In this document: positions 9,605-17,511 of the stretch, one piece after another
Layout of the letters: each line of letters starts with the position of its first letter
Numbering within the stretch: position 1 is the stretch's first letter
Translations under genes and position numbers: made by a program
Assembly: GCA_003235365.1 (NCBI GenBank)
Contig: QJWJ01000265.1
Coordinates: forward strand, 1 to 64,000
Direction: 5' to 3'
Length of the DNA stretch: 64,000 nt
Origin: Deltaproteobacteria bacterium
Lineage (GTDB): Bacteria > Myxococcota_A > Polyangia > Polyangiales > Polyangiaceae
Notes under the pieces: model-generated
What the model saw: only the letters and a program-made list of their open reading frames with translations
The model's database searches: none
Told to the model about the DNA's origin: nothing

Positions 9605-10899
9605 ACCTTCGGGCGATGAAGAGTCCGCCGCTGTGGCTCGCGTACCTGGCGTGTGCGTGGGGCGTGTTGGCGTGCACGCCCGATGCTCCGCCCGAAGTGC
9701 CGGAGCAGCCTCTGCCCAGTGAACAAGCGGGTACCAGTCGTGCCGAAGAGGTTCGCGCCCAGCTGGAAGAAGAGCGGGCATCGCGGCCGAAGATGAACGC
9801 AGCGGCCGCCAGCGCCTACCAAGCCGGGATCCAAGCGTTCAAGCGCGGCGACTTGACCGGTGCTCAGACCCAGCTCGGTCAAGCGGTAGCAGCAGATCCG
9901 AAAGCGTATCAGGCTCACTTTGCGCTCGGTGCGGTCTATGCCCGCGCGGGTGACACCTCCCGTGCGAATCAGTCCTATCGCGCGGCGCTGGACATCGTGC
10001 CGGGCTTCGAACCTGCGATTCGCGAAGTGGCTGGTGACTTGATGCGCACTGGAAACCTCTCGGAGGCTGAGTCGTTCTTGCGCTCTCAGCGCGCCAAAGC
10101 GCCGGACAGCGCGGCAGTCTTGGCAGCGTTGGCCGAGTTGCGAAGCATTCAGAAGAACTCCGACGAAGCGCAGGATTTGGCGCGTCAAGCGCTCAAGAAA
10201 GATCCCGACTACCGGCCGGCGATGGTCGTGTTGGCCCGGGACCACTACCGCAATCGGCGCTTGGACCTCGCCCTGTATACCTTGACGGCGATCCTCGACG
10301 GGTATGGTCCCGAAAACCCGCCGCGCGATAAGGACAATGCCGAGGCATTGCTCATCCGCGCGTTGATCCACAAGGAGCAAGGAAACCGCAAGGGCGCGAT
10401 TTCGGATCTGGAACGAGTCGTTCAGCTCCGACCAGACATCGTCGAGGCGCGCGTCAATCTCGCGGCGTTCATGCTCGAAGCGGGGAACGCCGGCGGCGCG
10501 GTGCCGCTGCTCGAAGGTGCGTTGGCGTACGAGCCGTCGAACGTGCTCGTGCATCTCAATCTGGGTGACGCGTATCGATTGCAGGGGCGTCCAGCCGAAG
10601 CGCTCACCCAACTGGATTGGGTGAGCAAGGCAGCACCGGCGTTGCCCCAGACCTACTACAACATCGGCTTGGTCTACTTGTTCTCCGCGAGCGTGCCCGG
10701 TGTCACGCCAGAACAAGCTGCCGACCGGGCCATTTCGATGTTCGAGAAGTACTCGTCGCTGCAGAAGACAGCGCGACCGGGCGCCGGTGATGACGCTGCC
10801 GAACTGCTCGCTCGCGCCAAGAACAAGAAGACCGTTCTGGAGGCGATGAAGGCTCAACCTGCACAAGATGCCGGTGAGGAGGATGTCGAATGGGAATGA
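9601..10899 (+). CDS. TPR lipoprotein, GltE/AglT-like
   Basis: 432 residues. A lipoprotein signal peptide ends in the lipobox GVLAC, so the mature protein begins with a lipidated cysteine near residue 25. Several TPR pairs follow between about residues 60 and 370, e.g. AYQAGIQAFKRGDLTGA, AHFALGAVYARAGDTSRA and VHLNLGDAYRLQGRPAEAL. The ATG overlaps the previous stop (ATGA). Gene order (large TPR protein, TPR protein, small exported protein, FHA/TonB-type protein) matches gltD-gltE-gltF-gltG of Myxococcus, apart from the extra membrane gene at 11322. It would be a membrane-anchored periplasmic scaffold. The generic TPR-lipoprotein call is firm; the GltE assignment rests on synteny. Confidence 0.85.
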   Translation: MNLRAMKSPPLWLAYLACAWGVLACTPDAPPEVPEQPLPSEQAGTSRAEEVRAQLEEERASRPKMNAAAASAYQAGIQAFKRGDLTGAQTQLGQAVAADPKAYQAHFALGAVYARAGDTSRANQSYRAALDIVPGFEPAIREVAGDLMRTGNLSEAESFLRSQRAKAPDSAAVLAALAELRSIQKNSDEAQDLARQALKKDPDYRPAMVVLARDHYRNRRLDLALYTLTAILDGYGPENPPRDKDNAEALLIRALIHKEQGNRKGAISDLERVVQLRPDIVEARVNLAAFMLEAGNAGGAVPLLEGALAYEPSNVLVHLNLGDAYRLQGRPAEALTQLDWVSKAAPALPQTYYNIGLVYLFSASVPGVTPEQAADRAISMFEKYSSLQKTARPGAGDDAAELLARAKNKKTVLEAMKAQPAQDAGEEDVEWE

Positions 10900-11153
10900 T
10901 CAGGCGACGTATCATCGTCAGGGCGGCTCTGTTGTCGTTGGCATTTGGCGGGAGCATCGTCGGCGGTGGACAACGCCGCGTGCTGGCGCAGGGCAAGGTC
11001 GTCACGATCAGTGAGGTGACGATCGTCGGCCGTGTACAGAAGCCGATTGCCGCCGTGGACGTGAGCCGCATTCAGCCGAAGTTGACGCTCGCGGAGTTGC
11101 GACAGCCGTTTCTTCAGCGCATCACCGATGCGATCTATCGTGCGCCGTTCTGA
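10890..11153 (+). CDS. Small exported protein, candidate GltF-like
   Basis: 87 residues. GAGGAGG lies seven bases before ATG 10890, which overlaps the end of the TPR lipoprotein by ten bases. The N-terminus is strongly basic (RRRIIVR), followed by a hydrophobic stretch and a VLAQ cleavage-like site near residue 34. The mature part is only about 50 residues: a beta-like TISEVTIVGRVQ segment and a conserved-looking helix (LAELRQPFLQRI). No known domain is recognised. Its position between the GltE-like and GltG-like genes is where Myxococcus has gltF. This is a positional inference only. Confidence 0.7.
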   Translation: MGMIRRRIIVRAALLSLAFGGSIVGGGQRRVLAQGKVVTISEVTIVGRVQKPIAAVDVSRIQPKLTLAELRQPFLQRITDAIYRAPF

Positions 11154-11155
11154 AA

Positions 11156-11198
11156 GCTCGCACTCGGGTGCGAGAGCAGCAATCAGGTTGATTGCTGC
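11156..11198 (+). repeat. Two adjacent perfect inverted repeats after the GltF-like gene
   Basis: The first hairpin pairs CTCGCAC (11157-11163) with GTGCGAG (11168-11174) across a 4-base loop. The second pairs GCAGCAATCA (11176-11185) with TGATTGCTGC (11189-11198) across a 3-base loop, a 10-bp perfect stem. No run of T follows, so classical intrinsic termination is doubtful. They may modulate downstream expression or protect the upstream transcript end. Confidence 0.6.
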
Positions 11199-11250
11199 GA
11201 CAAATCAAGCACCGAGAGCACCGAGCTGCGCGCAGAGGGAGCCGAATGTG

Positions 11251-11295
11251 GCCCCGAAAACCGCCCTCACCGATCCTGGGGCGATTTTTCGGGGC
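11251..11295 (+). repeat. Long imperfect hairpin in the operon gap
   Basis: GCCCCGAAAA (11251-11260) is fully complementary to TTTTCGGGGC (11286-11295). Inside it CGCCC can pair with GGGCG, giving one extended stem. It lies 26 bases before the GTG start at 11322, so it could act as an attenuator, terminator or translational regulator for the distal part of the operon. The structure was read from sequence; no function is demonstrated. Confidence 0.5.
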
Positions 11296-11321
11296 AGTTC
11301 CGTGAGGTGGCAAGCTGATCG

Positions 11322-11915
11322 GTGCGCGAGAGGGATGACTACCCCGTGATCATCGCGGTCGCGCTGCTCGTCGTGCTGGCGTGTGCAGTTGCCGTGTACC
11401 TGTCTGCAAGCCGCCTCGTCCGGATCACCGCAGTGGCGACGATCGACCCGAAGCGCTTCCTCGAGCGAGCAAATCCCCGGCCGACCGCGGCTGTCGTCGA
11501 GCCAACGAGCGCTGCAGGCGTCGGCGTGCTGGTGCAACTGGTGCAGGAGCTGAACGTTGCCGAAAGTCTGGCCAATCGTCGCGCGATTCATCGCGAGTTG
11601 GTTTTGACCGTGGAGGATGCGCTCGGGCGTTCAGCCGCGATGAACTCGGGGATCTGGAGGATAGGAGCTGGTGCGGGCTTGGCGGGGTTGCTCTTCACGG
11701 TGTGGGACGAGGCGAGCGTCGGGTTCGCTTTGGGAGGGGTGGGGGCGACGTGCGCGCTGTGCTGTGCTGTGTGCATCCGCGAAGCCGAGAGCCGTCGTCG
11801 CCGGGCGCTCGCTGCTTGGCGCCGCTACATCGAGGCGACGGCCGTTGAGCCGCCGGCCCGTGGTCGGGTTTCCAGTCGTACTGCAGGGCTGAGCACGGAG
11901 GGGTCAAGTGCTTGA
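11322..11915 (+). CDS. Three-helix inner membrane protein, possible degenerate TolQ/ExbB-like
   Basis: 197 residues from GTG 11322. Three hydrophobic segments lie at about residues 8-28, 109-128 and 132-152, with an approximately 80-residue polar region between the first and second and a basic C-terminal tail (EAESRRRR). This is the topology of the MotA/TolQ/ExbB family. The second helix ends in GLLFTVW, resembling the GLLGTVWG signature of ExbB/TolQ. The rest of the signature is weak, so the family call is speculative. Context supports it: Glt-type machines run on the AglRQS motor, whose AglR is a TolQ homologue. No TolR-like partner is encoded in the window. The gene is real by length, coding character and operon direction. 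Confidence 0.65.
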   Translation: MRERDDYPVIIAVALLVVLACAVAVYLSASRLVRITAVATIDPKRFLERANPRPTAAVVEPTSAAGVGVLVQLVQELNVAESLANRRAIHRELVLTVEDALGRSAAMNSGIWRIGAGAGLAGLLFTVWDEASVGFALGGVGATCALCCAVCIREAESRRRRALAAWRRYIEATAVEPPARGRVSSRTAGLSTEGSSA

Positions 11916-12104
11916 TTCGCGTACACTTTTAACCAAGGAACGTTTGGCCGTCTGCGTGGGCAGCGGTACGCTTAGGGGCCGACCCGAGTAGTCGGGCAAC
12001 TATCGGGCAGGGTCGCTCGTTACAGCCACTGAGCGCGAACATGGTTAGTCGTCCACGAAAGTTCACATGCGGGCAAATCACACGCGGGCAATGAGAGGTA
12101 TGGC

Positions 12105-13517
12105 ATGAGCGAGCAGCCTCGGTCGGTGCAGTCCACCGCAACGAGCGGTCAGATGACCGCGGTGATGCGTGCTGTCGGGTCGTCGGGGCCGAAAGCGCTC
12201 CGCTTGGGGTTGCTGCGGGACGGCAGGGTAGTCGAAGAACGCGTTCTGCGTCAGCGCGAAGCCGTCACCATCGGTACGAACGAGAACAATCTGTTCGTCG
12301 TTACCGGTGAGAAGATCCCGACCAAGTTCAAGTTGTTCGACGTTCGGGACGGGCGTTACGTCTTGCGCTTCACCGACGCCATGGACGGTCGCGTCGCGAT
12401 GCCGTCCGGTGTCGTAGAACTCGACGAGCTGCGCGACCGGGCCGAGCACTCCGACGGTGTGTACCGCGTGCCCCTGCCCGAAGACGTTCGCGGCAAGGTC
12501 ACGCTCGGCGACTGTTCGCTGCTGTTCCAGTTCGTCGCGCCGCCACCGGCGCAGCCAAAACCGCATCTGCCCGTTTCAGTGACGCGCGGGGCGGTGGGTA
12601 TCGACTGGACGACGACGATGATCGCCGCGTTCTCGTTCCTGGTTCACTTCATGGCGATCGGCGCCATCTACTCCGATTGGCTCGATCCGGTCGTCGACTA
12701 CGACGTCAACGTCGCCCAGCTGGTGGAGTCGGTGAAGGCTCTGCCGCCGCCACCCGAAGTCGAGCAGAAAAACGTCGAGGAAGACAAGAAGGACGCGGCC
12801 GACGAGAAAGAGGCCGAGGTCGTCGAGAAACCCAAGGTCAAACAGAAGACTCCCCAAAAAACCGAATCAGCCCCGGGCAAGTTGTCCCAAGCCGAAGTCG
12901 CGTCTCTCTCCAAGGAACTCGACTCGTTCGACATGGGCATCCTCGGTGCCAATCTCGGCAATGCCGCGACTGCCGACGTGCTGTCCGGCAGTGACAGCAT
13001 TGCGACGGCTGTCATGGACCAGGCGGCAGAAAGCGGCGCGGGCGTTTCCGGGGGTGGGCCGGGTGGCTTGAAGCTCGGTGCTGCGGGGGGCGCGATTCGG
13101 CCGGGGTCCGGAAACAGCTCGCTGGCGTCCATCGGGTCTTCCGGCAAGACTGCCGACGAAGGTAGCGGCAAGGTCGCCAAGATCAAGGGGCCCACCGGTC
13201 GCGCACAAGTGGGTGGCGCGAGCGTGGCCGGTGGTCGTGTCACCGATGCGGCACGCGCCGTGGCACGCATGAAGGGCGGTGCCAGTGCTTGCTACCGTCG
13301 TGGACAAGCTCAAAACCCCGACATCGCCGGGCGAATCGACTTGAGGTTGAAGGTTGGTCCAGGTGGTGAAGTCGTGGGAGTGAGTGCCACCGTCAGTGGC
13401 AATCTTCCCCAATCAGTGGTCGCCTGCGTCAAGCAACGAGCGCGTAGCGTTCGCTTCTCGCCCCCGGAGGGCGGTTCGGCGGTGGTCAGCGTTCCCTTCA
13501 GTTTCGTGAAACAGTAA
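12105..13517 (+). CDS. GltG/PglI-like protein: FHA-like, TM, acidic linker, AgmX/PglI C-terminal TonB-type domain
   Basis: 470 residues; ATG 12105 is preceded by GAGAGG. An N-terminal beta-rich region (about 32-145, including VTIGTNENNLF) resembles a degenerate FHA domain. A single TM helix at about 169-190 is followed by a Pro/Glu/Lys-rich linker typical of proteins spanning the periplasm, a Gly/Ser-rich section, and a C-terminal domain (about 375-470) with ACYRRGQAQNPDIAGRIDL and the VKQRARSVRFSPPEGG motif of the AgmX/PglI family. In Myxococcus the homologous GltG (PglI) spans the inner membrane and couples the motor to the outer-membrane complex. Alternative: the architecturally related GltJ/AgmX, but its zinc finger and GYF domain are absent. 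Confidence 0.85.
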   Translation: MSEQPRSVQSTATSGQMTAVMRAVGSSGPKALRLGLLRDGRVVEERVLRQREAVTIGTNENNLFVVTGEKIPTKFKLFDVRDGRYVLRFTDAMDGRVAMPSGVVELDELRDRAEHSDGVYRVPLPEDVRGKVTLGDCSLLFQFVAPPPAQPKPHLPVSVTRGAVGIDWTTTMIAAFSFLVHFMAIGAIYSDWLDPVVDYDVNVAQLVESVKALPPPPEVEQKNVEEDKKDAADEKEAEVVEKPKVKQKTPQKTESAPGKLSQAEVASLSKELDSFDMGILGANLGNAATADVLSGSDSIATAVMDQAAESGAGVSGGGPGGLKLGAAGGAIRPGSGNSSLASIGSSGKTADEGSGKVAKIKGPTGRAQVGGASVAGGRVTDAARAVARMKGGASACYRRGQAQNPDIAGRIDLRLKVGPGGEVVGVSATVSGNLPQSVVACVKQRARSVRFSPPEGGSAVVSVPFSFVKQ

Positions 13518-13603
13518 CCATGTCCATCGTCGTTTCCCCGCTCGCTTCCCTGTGTCACCGCAAGTGGCGGCAGAACTGCCGAGCATCGAGCCGATTGCGC
13601 GCG

Positions 13604-13632
13604 TTGACTCGCCTGGTTTCGGGGTCTAACGT
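13604..13632 (+). promoter_or_regulatory. Predicted sigma-70 type promoter
   Basis: TTGACT at 13604-13609 and TAACGT at 13627-13632 are separated by 17 bases. They lie about 65 bases before the ATG at 13696, in the gap after the GltG-like gene, and would drive the following exported-protein gene. Confidence 0.45.
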
Positions 13633-13695
13633 CAACTGGTACACGTACGAGGTACTGAGATTCCTCGACGCGTAGGCGATCTGGAGACTCGATCC

Positions 13696-14268
13696 ATGTT
13701 CAAGACTCATCGGCAAAGACTCGTCACGGCCTGCGTTGCGGCACTCGTCGTCGCGGGCGTAGCGCGTGCGCAACAAGGAGCTACCTCCGAGGAGGGGTCT
13801 CAGAAGCGCAAGACGACCGTCGAAAATGTCTCCTACGTGGAGATGAAGGTTCAAGCCGACGCTATCATCGGTCGGATTGGCGCGGTGAGCAGCCAGGTTT
13901 CTGCAATGCTCGACACGGCTCGTGAGGATCGCAACGTGGTGCGCGTGTTGTGCCTGACGGACAAGTCGAACCAGATCGATCTTGCGCTCGGGACCGCCAG
14001 AGATCGCCAGTCCGGCATGCTTGCGGCGCTCAGCCGTGGTGCGGACGGCCGAGCTCGCCACGAGTACCGACTGCTACTGGTGGTCGGCGATCGCGTCGAG
14101 TTGGTTTCCGCGGAGGCCAACGTCTGCCTCGGAGCCGAGACGACCGGGGTGGGCAAGGCCACGCTGACCATAGAAGTTGACCCAAACCTGCCAACCGCCG
14201 ATCCTGGTGCGGTTCCGGTTGCTCCTGTCGTGGGGATCGTTCCCGTGGTAGCTAGCGCCGTCGATTGA
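13696..14268 (+). CDS. Exported protein of unknown function
   Basis: 190 residues from ATG 13696 with CTGGAGA upstream. A signal peptide covers about residues 1-25 (cleavage after VARA). The mature protein is mostly one alpha-helical region (about 45-120) containing VLCLTDKSNQIDLALGTARDRQ-type sequence, then a beta-rich portion with a lone Cys near residue 149 and a Pro/Val-rich C-terminus. The two cysteines (in VLCLTD and NVCLGAE) could form a disulphide. No known domain is recognised. It follows the Glt-like operon and precedes the beta-barrel/OPX pair in the same direction, so a cell-envelope role is likely. Confidence 0.7.
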   Translation: MFKTHRQRLVTACVAALVVAGVARAQQGATSEEGSQKRKTTVENVSYVEMKVQADAIIGRIGAVSSQVSAMLDTAREDRNVVRVLCLTDKSNQIDLALGTARDRQSGMLAALSRGADGRARHEYRLLLVVGDRVELVSAEANVCLGAETTGVGKATLTIEVDPNLPTADPGAVPVAPVVGIVPVVASAVD

Positions 14269-14360
14269 CGGCTGACTGACAGTCGATTACCAGTTTCTTG
14301 GACTAGCGAAGGGCCGCGCGGTGATGGGGTTCCGTTCTCCCTGAGCCCGGTGGCGTACGG

Positions 14361-15722
14361 ATGGGTAGAACTTGGCGAATCTTGATGTGTGCGATTGTCG
14401 GGCTGGGGAGTCCGTCATACGCTTTCGCGCAGGTTGGACACCCATGGCTCGAGGGTTCCGCGCCTCGTGGCATCGGCATCCGCACGGACAACCTCGAGTT
14501 CCATCCAGGGCTCGCTGGTGAAGTCGGCTACGACTCGAACTACTTCCAGGCCTCCGGCGATGATGGAGAGCCGACCATCCCGACGTTGCGGATGAGGCTC
14601 ACGCCGTCGCTGTCATTGCAAACGCTGAGCGCCGCTCGCAGCGAGGGTGATGGGCCTCAAGCGGCTCCGCCGAAGGTCAAGTTCCGCACTGACGCCTCGC
14701 TGTCCGTCGACAAGCTGATCTCGCTGTTGGAGCAGTACTCGGCGCGGCTCGAAGGACAGACGCAGATTGGCGGTTCGGTCCAAGCCAAGCTGAACGTTTC
14801 GCCGGATCGTCCACTCGGCGCGGACTTCTTCGCGGGGTTCAGCCGCATCGCGCAGCCCTTCAATTCCCCTGGAGTGCTCAGCTTCAACCGCAAGGTCTAC
14901 CACGGCGGAGCCGATCTCCGTTGGCGGCCAGGTGGAGGCCTGCTGGAGTGGAACCTCGGTTACGGGGCGCGAGCAACCGCGTACGAGCAGACCGACTTCG
15001 GTTTGAACAACGTCGTGCACGGAGCCAACACGCGTGGCCTTTGGCGTTTCCTACCGAAAACGGGTTTGATCTATCAGGGCGAGGTTCAATTCGTCAAACG
15101 GCTCTACCAGCCCACGCGTCTGCATGACGGGACGTCGGTGTCTTCGCAGCTGGGCATCAACGGGCTAATCACCTCGAAGATCGGCGCGTTGGTACTCGGC
15201 GGTTGGCGTTCGGGGTTCTACGAAGCCGATGAGGCGGGCAACGTCGAGGATCTCGACACGCCGATCGGGCGAGCGGAACTGACCTGGTTCATCGCTGGCA
15301 ACGCCGAGCTGGCGAGCGAGGATGGGGAGCGCGGTTTCTCGACGCTGAAGATCGGCTACTACCGCGACGGCTATCCGAGTGAGCTGGCGAACTACTACAT
15401 CGTGGACCGTGGCTACTTGGAACTGTCGATGCTCGTCGGTGCCTCGGTGTTCGTCGCGGCTGGTGGAGGCGCGAGCAACGTGCAGCACGCAATGCCGCGG
15501 GAAGCCGACGGGACGCCCCTCAGGCCGAAGGCTCCGCGCGAGTTTCGCCCCGAGGCGTACCTCTTCGCGGAGTGGCGCCTCGCCTCGACGTTTGCGGTGT
15601 TCCTCAATTCCGCATACAGCGCGAGTCCGCGCAACAACGTGCTTTCCAACGGCATGGGCGGGACCGATAGCATGAAGTTCTCTCGCTTCACGGCGATGCT
15701 CGGAGCGCGATGGTTCATGTGA
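14361..15722 (+). CDS. Outer-membrane beta-barrel protein, EpsX/Wzp-like
   Basis: 453 residues from ATG 14361 with a signal peptide ending in YAFA. The mature part begins with a TDNLEFHPGLAGEVGYDSNYF segment typical of outer-membrane porin-like proteins. It then alternates amphipathic beta strands to a C-terminal aromatic residue pattern (GARWFM). The gene overlaps by 13 bases with the Wza-type export gene downstream. In Myxococcus, polysaccharide export uses separate beta-barrel proteins (Wzp/EpsX) paired with Wza-type proteins that lack their own outer-membrane segment. That pairing fits here. Alternative: a GltA/GltB/GltH-type barrel of the neighbouring Glt-like system. Confidence 0.75.
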   Translation: MGRTWRILMCAIVGLGSPSYAFAQVGHPWLEGSAPRGIGIRTDNLEFHPGLAGEVGYDSNYFQASGDDGEPTIPTLRMRLTPSLSLQTLSAARSEGDGPQAAPPKVKFRTDASLSVDKLISLLEQYSARLEGQTQIGGSVQAKLNVSPDRPLGADFFAGFSRIAQPFNSPGVLSFNRKVYHGGADLRWRPGGGLLEWNLGYGARATAYEQTDFGLNNVVHGANTRGLWRFLPKTGLIYQGEVQFVKRLYQPTRLHDGTSVSSQLGINGLITSKIGALVLGGWRSGFYEADEAGNVEDLDTPIGRAELTWFIAGNAELASEDGERGFSTLKIGYYRDGYPSELANYYIVDRGYLELSMLVGASVFVAAGGGASNVQHAMPREADGTPLRPKAPREFRPEAYLFAEWRLASTFAVFLNSAYSASPRNNVLSNGMGGTDSMKFSRFTAMLGARWFM

Positions 15723-16396
15723 GGCGTCCCGCGTCGAGCGGGGCACTCGATCGGCATCAAGCTCGTTCGGTGGTCCTGACTCGGTTGCCTGGGTATCGGC
15801 TCGTGGCGTTGGTGTTGTGGTTCGTCGTGTTCGTCGGTGGGTCTGTGACCGCGTGCGGGCCCAACCGGCCAGCGGCGCGTGTGAATCTGCCGGCTCCAGT
15901 GGAGAGCACCAGCCTCGGGCCGGGGGACATCTTCAGCATGCAGATCGTCGGAGAGAAAGACCTGCCCGAGGAGTATCAGGTTGCCAGTGACGGCACGGTG
16001 GACGTTCCGTATCTCGACCGGTTGCAAGTTGCCGGCCTGGAGCCGCAGCAAGTGGCGACGCTCGTACGAGAGCAGCTGATCGAGCGGGAGATCCTGACCG
16101 ATCCGAGCGTCGTCGTGCGTGTGAAGGAGTACCGAAGCAAGCAGGTTACCGTGCTCGGACAAGTGCAGAAGCCCGGAAGTTTCGCCTACCAGCAAGGCAT
16201 GACGCTCGTGCAAGCCCTGTCTCAGGCGGGTGGGCTCAATTCGATCGCTCAGAGTCACCGAGTGCGCCTCACACGTCGCACGCCAAAGGGCTCCAAGACC
16301 GTTGTCGTCGACGTCGATGCGATCAATGCCGGCGAGGCTGAAGACATCCCGCTGCAGGCTGGGGATCGCCTCTTCGTCGAGGAACGAGTCTTCTGA
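15710..16396 (+). CDS. Short Wza-type (OPX) polysaccharide export lipoprotein
   Basis: 228 residues from ATG 15710. GTG 15719 (overlapping the upstream stop as GTGA) or an internal GTG near 15770 may be the true start, because the lipobox SVTAC otherwise sits near residue 50. After the lipidated Cys comes the polysaccharide export (PES) domain (LGPGDIFSMQIVGEKDLPEEY, then DPSVVVRVKEYRSKQ) and one SLBB domain (VLGQVQKPGSFAYQQGMTL). The protein ends there and lacks the C-terminal amphipathic helix by which E. coli Wza crosses the outer membrane. The overlapping beta-barrel gene could supply that pore. No Wzc, Wzx, Wzy or glycosyltransferase gene is nearby. Confidence 0.85.
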   Translation: MVHVRRPASSGALDRHQARSVVLTRLPGYRLVALVLWFVVFVGGSVTACGPNRPAARVNLPAPVESTSLGPGDIFSMQIVGEKDLPEEYQVASDGTVDVPYLDRLQVAGLEPQQVATLVREQLIEREILTDPSVVVRVKEYRSKQVTVLGQVQKPGSFAYQQGMTLVQALSQAGGLNSIAQSHRVRLTRRTPKGSKTVVVDVDAINAGEAEDIPLQAGDRLFVEERVF

Positions 16397-16541
16397 GCGG
16401 GATTGCCACTGGGGGGAGTAAACCGTTCCGCAGCGCTGGCAGGGGCGGTGCGTGTCCGGAGCAGGCGTCCACGGCCCGTCAGGTTCGGTGCGTCGGTCCA
16501 CGGCGTTCCATGGCAGCGACGCACGTGGTAGTGCCCCATCG

Positions 16542-17183
16542 GTGTCGACTGATATCTTGACTCAGGACCAGCCCCTGCTCCTCGCCTCGGGGTCGCCGCG
16601 GCGCAAGGAGATTCTCGGTGGACTCGGTATTCCGCTGTTCGTACTGCCCTCCGACGTGCCGGAGGTGCGCCAAGCCGAAGAGACCGTCGAGGGGTTTCTC
16701 GCTCGCGTGGTCGAGGACAAGCTGCGCGCGTCACGACAAGCGGTTGGTCCTCGGTCGTTTGGCGCAGCGCTAGCTGCCGACACGATCGTGCTCGTGGATA
16801 ACGAAGTGCTCGGTAAGCCGTTAGATATCCAGGATGCTGAGCGCCTGTTGGAGAAGATCTGCGGCAGGACGCATCAGGTCAAGACGCACTACGCCATCGT
16901 GACTTCGGACGGTAGGCGCGCTGGTCGCTGCGTGACGACTGACGTGACGCTCCGGGCGGCATCCCAGGCTGAGCGCGAGGGCTACGCGCGCACCGGCGAG
17001 GGGCTCGACAAGGCTGGGGCGTACGCAGCGCAAGGGCTCGGCGCGTTCCTGATCCGTGAGGTACGCGGTTCTTACACCAACGTCGTGGGATTGCCGGCCT
17101 GTGAGGTGATCGAAGACCTGGTGGGACTCGGTCTCCTTCCGCGATTCCCCATGGCGAACGAGCCTCGATTGCCCAGTTTTTGA
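16542..17183 (+). CDS. Maf-family nucleoside triphosphate pyrophosphatase
   Basis: The family hydrolyses non-canonical or regular NTPs/dNTPs to monophosphates and has roles in housecleaning and septum control. The N-terminal LLLASGSPRRKEIL motif, the DTIVLVDNEVLGKP motif and the late GAYAAQGLGAFLI motif are all present. The frame is open to 16452, but GTG 16542 puts the first conserved motif 11 residues from the start and gives 213 residues, the usual family length. It is the first gene of a short plus-strand run with a small unknown and a pseudouridine synthase. Confidence 0.9.
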   Translation: MSTDILTQDQPLLLASGSPRRKEILGGLGIPLFVLPSDVPEVRQAEETVEGFLARVVEDKLRASRQAVGPRSFGAALAADTIVLVDNEVLGKPLDIQDAERLLEKICGRTHQVKTHYAIVTSDGRRAGRCVTTDVTLRAASQAEREGYARTGEGLDKAGAYAAQGLGAFLIREVRGSYTNVVGLPACEVIEDLVGLGLLPRFPMANEPRLPSF

Positions 17184-17226
17184 CACTTGGCTCCGCACTC
17201 GCAATACTGCCCGAAGGAGACTTTCG

Positions 17227-17490
17227 ATGCCGTTGATCGAGACCGAGGAAGCTGCCCGACGCTTGGCGCGGGCAATCGCGAGTGACTTGTCCCTCTACAA
17301 CGAGGAAAAGATCATTCGGGGGATCGAGACGGACACCTTGTTCGACGAGCTGAGTGAAGAGATCGAGGAGGGGCGCGCGTTGTACAAGAGCCGCGTCTCC
17401 CCCAGCCTCTACCAACGCAACCTGTACGATCGAGCCATCGTCGACATCTTGGTTCGTTCCAAAGCGCACGTGAAGAGCTTGATGTGGTGA
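17227..17490 (+). CDS. Small conserved-looking protein of unknown function
   Basis: 87 residues from ATG 17227 with GAAGGAGA just upstream, an excellent ribosome site. The composition is that of an acidic, all-helical soluble protein (EEAARRLARAIASDLSLYNEE, then LFDELSEEIEEG). There is no signal peptide, TM segment, cysteine or nucleic-acid motif. It sits 43 bases after maf and 21 bases before the pseudouridine synthase, so it is probably co-transcribed. Function unknown. Confidence 0.75.
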   Translation: MPLIETEEAARRLARAIASDLSLYNEEKIIRGIETDTLFDELSEEIEEGRALYKSRVSPSLYQRNLYDRAIVDILVRSKAHVKSLMW

Positions 17491-17511
17491 ACGGGGCAGG
17501 GGAGTTAGCGC

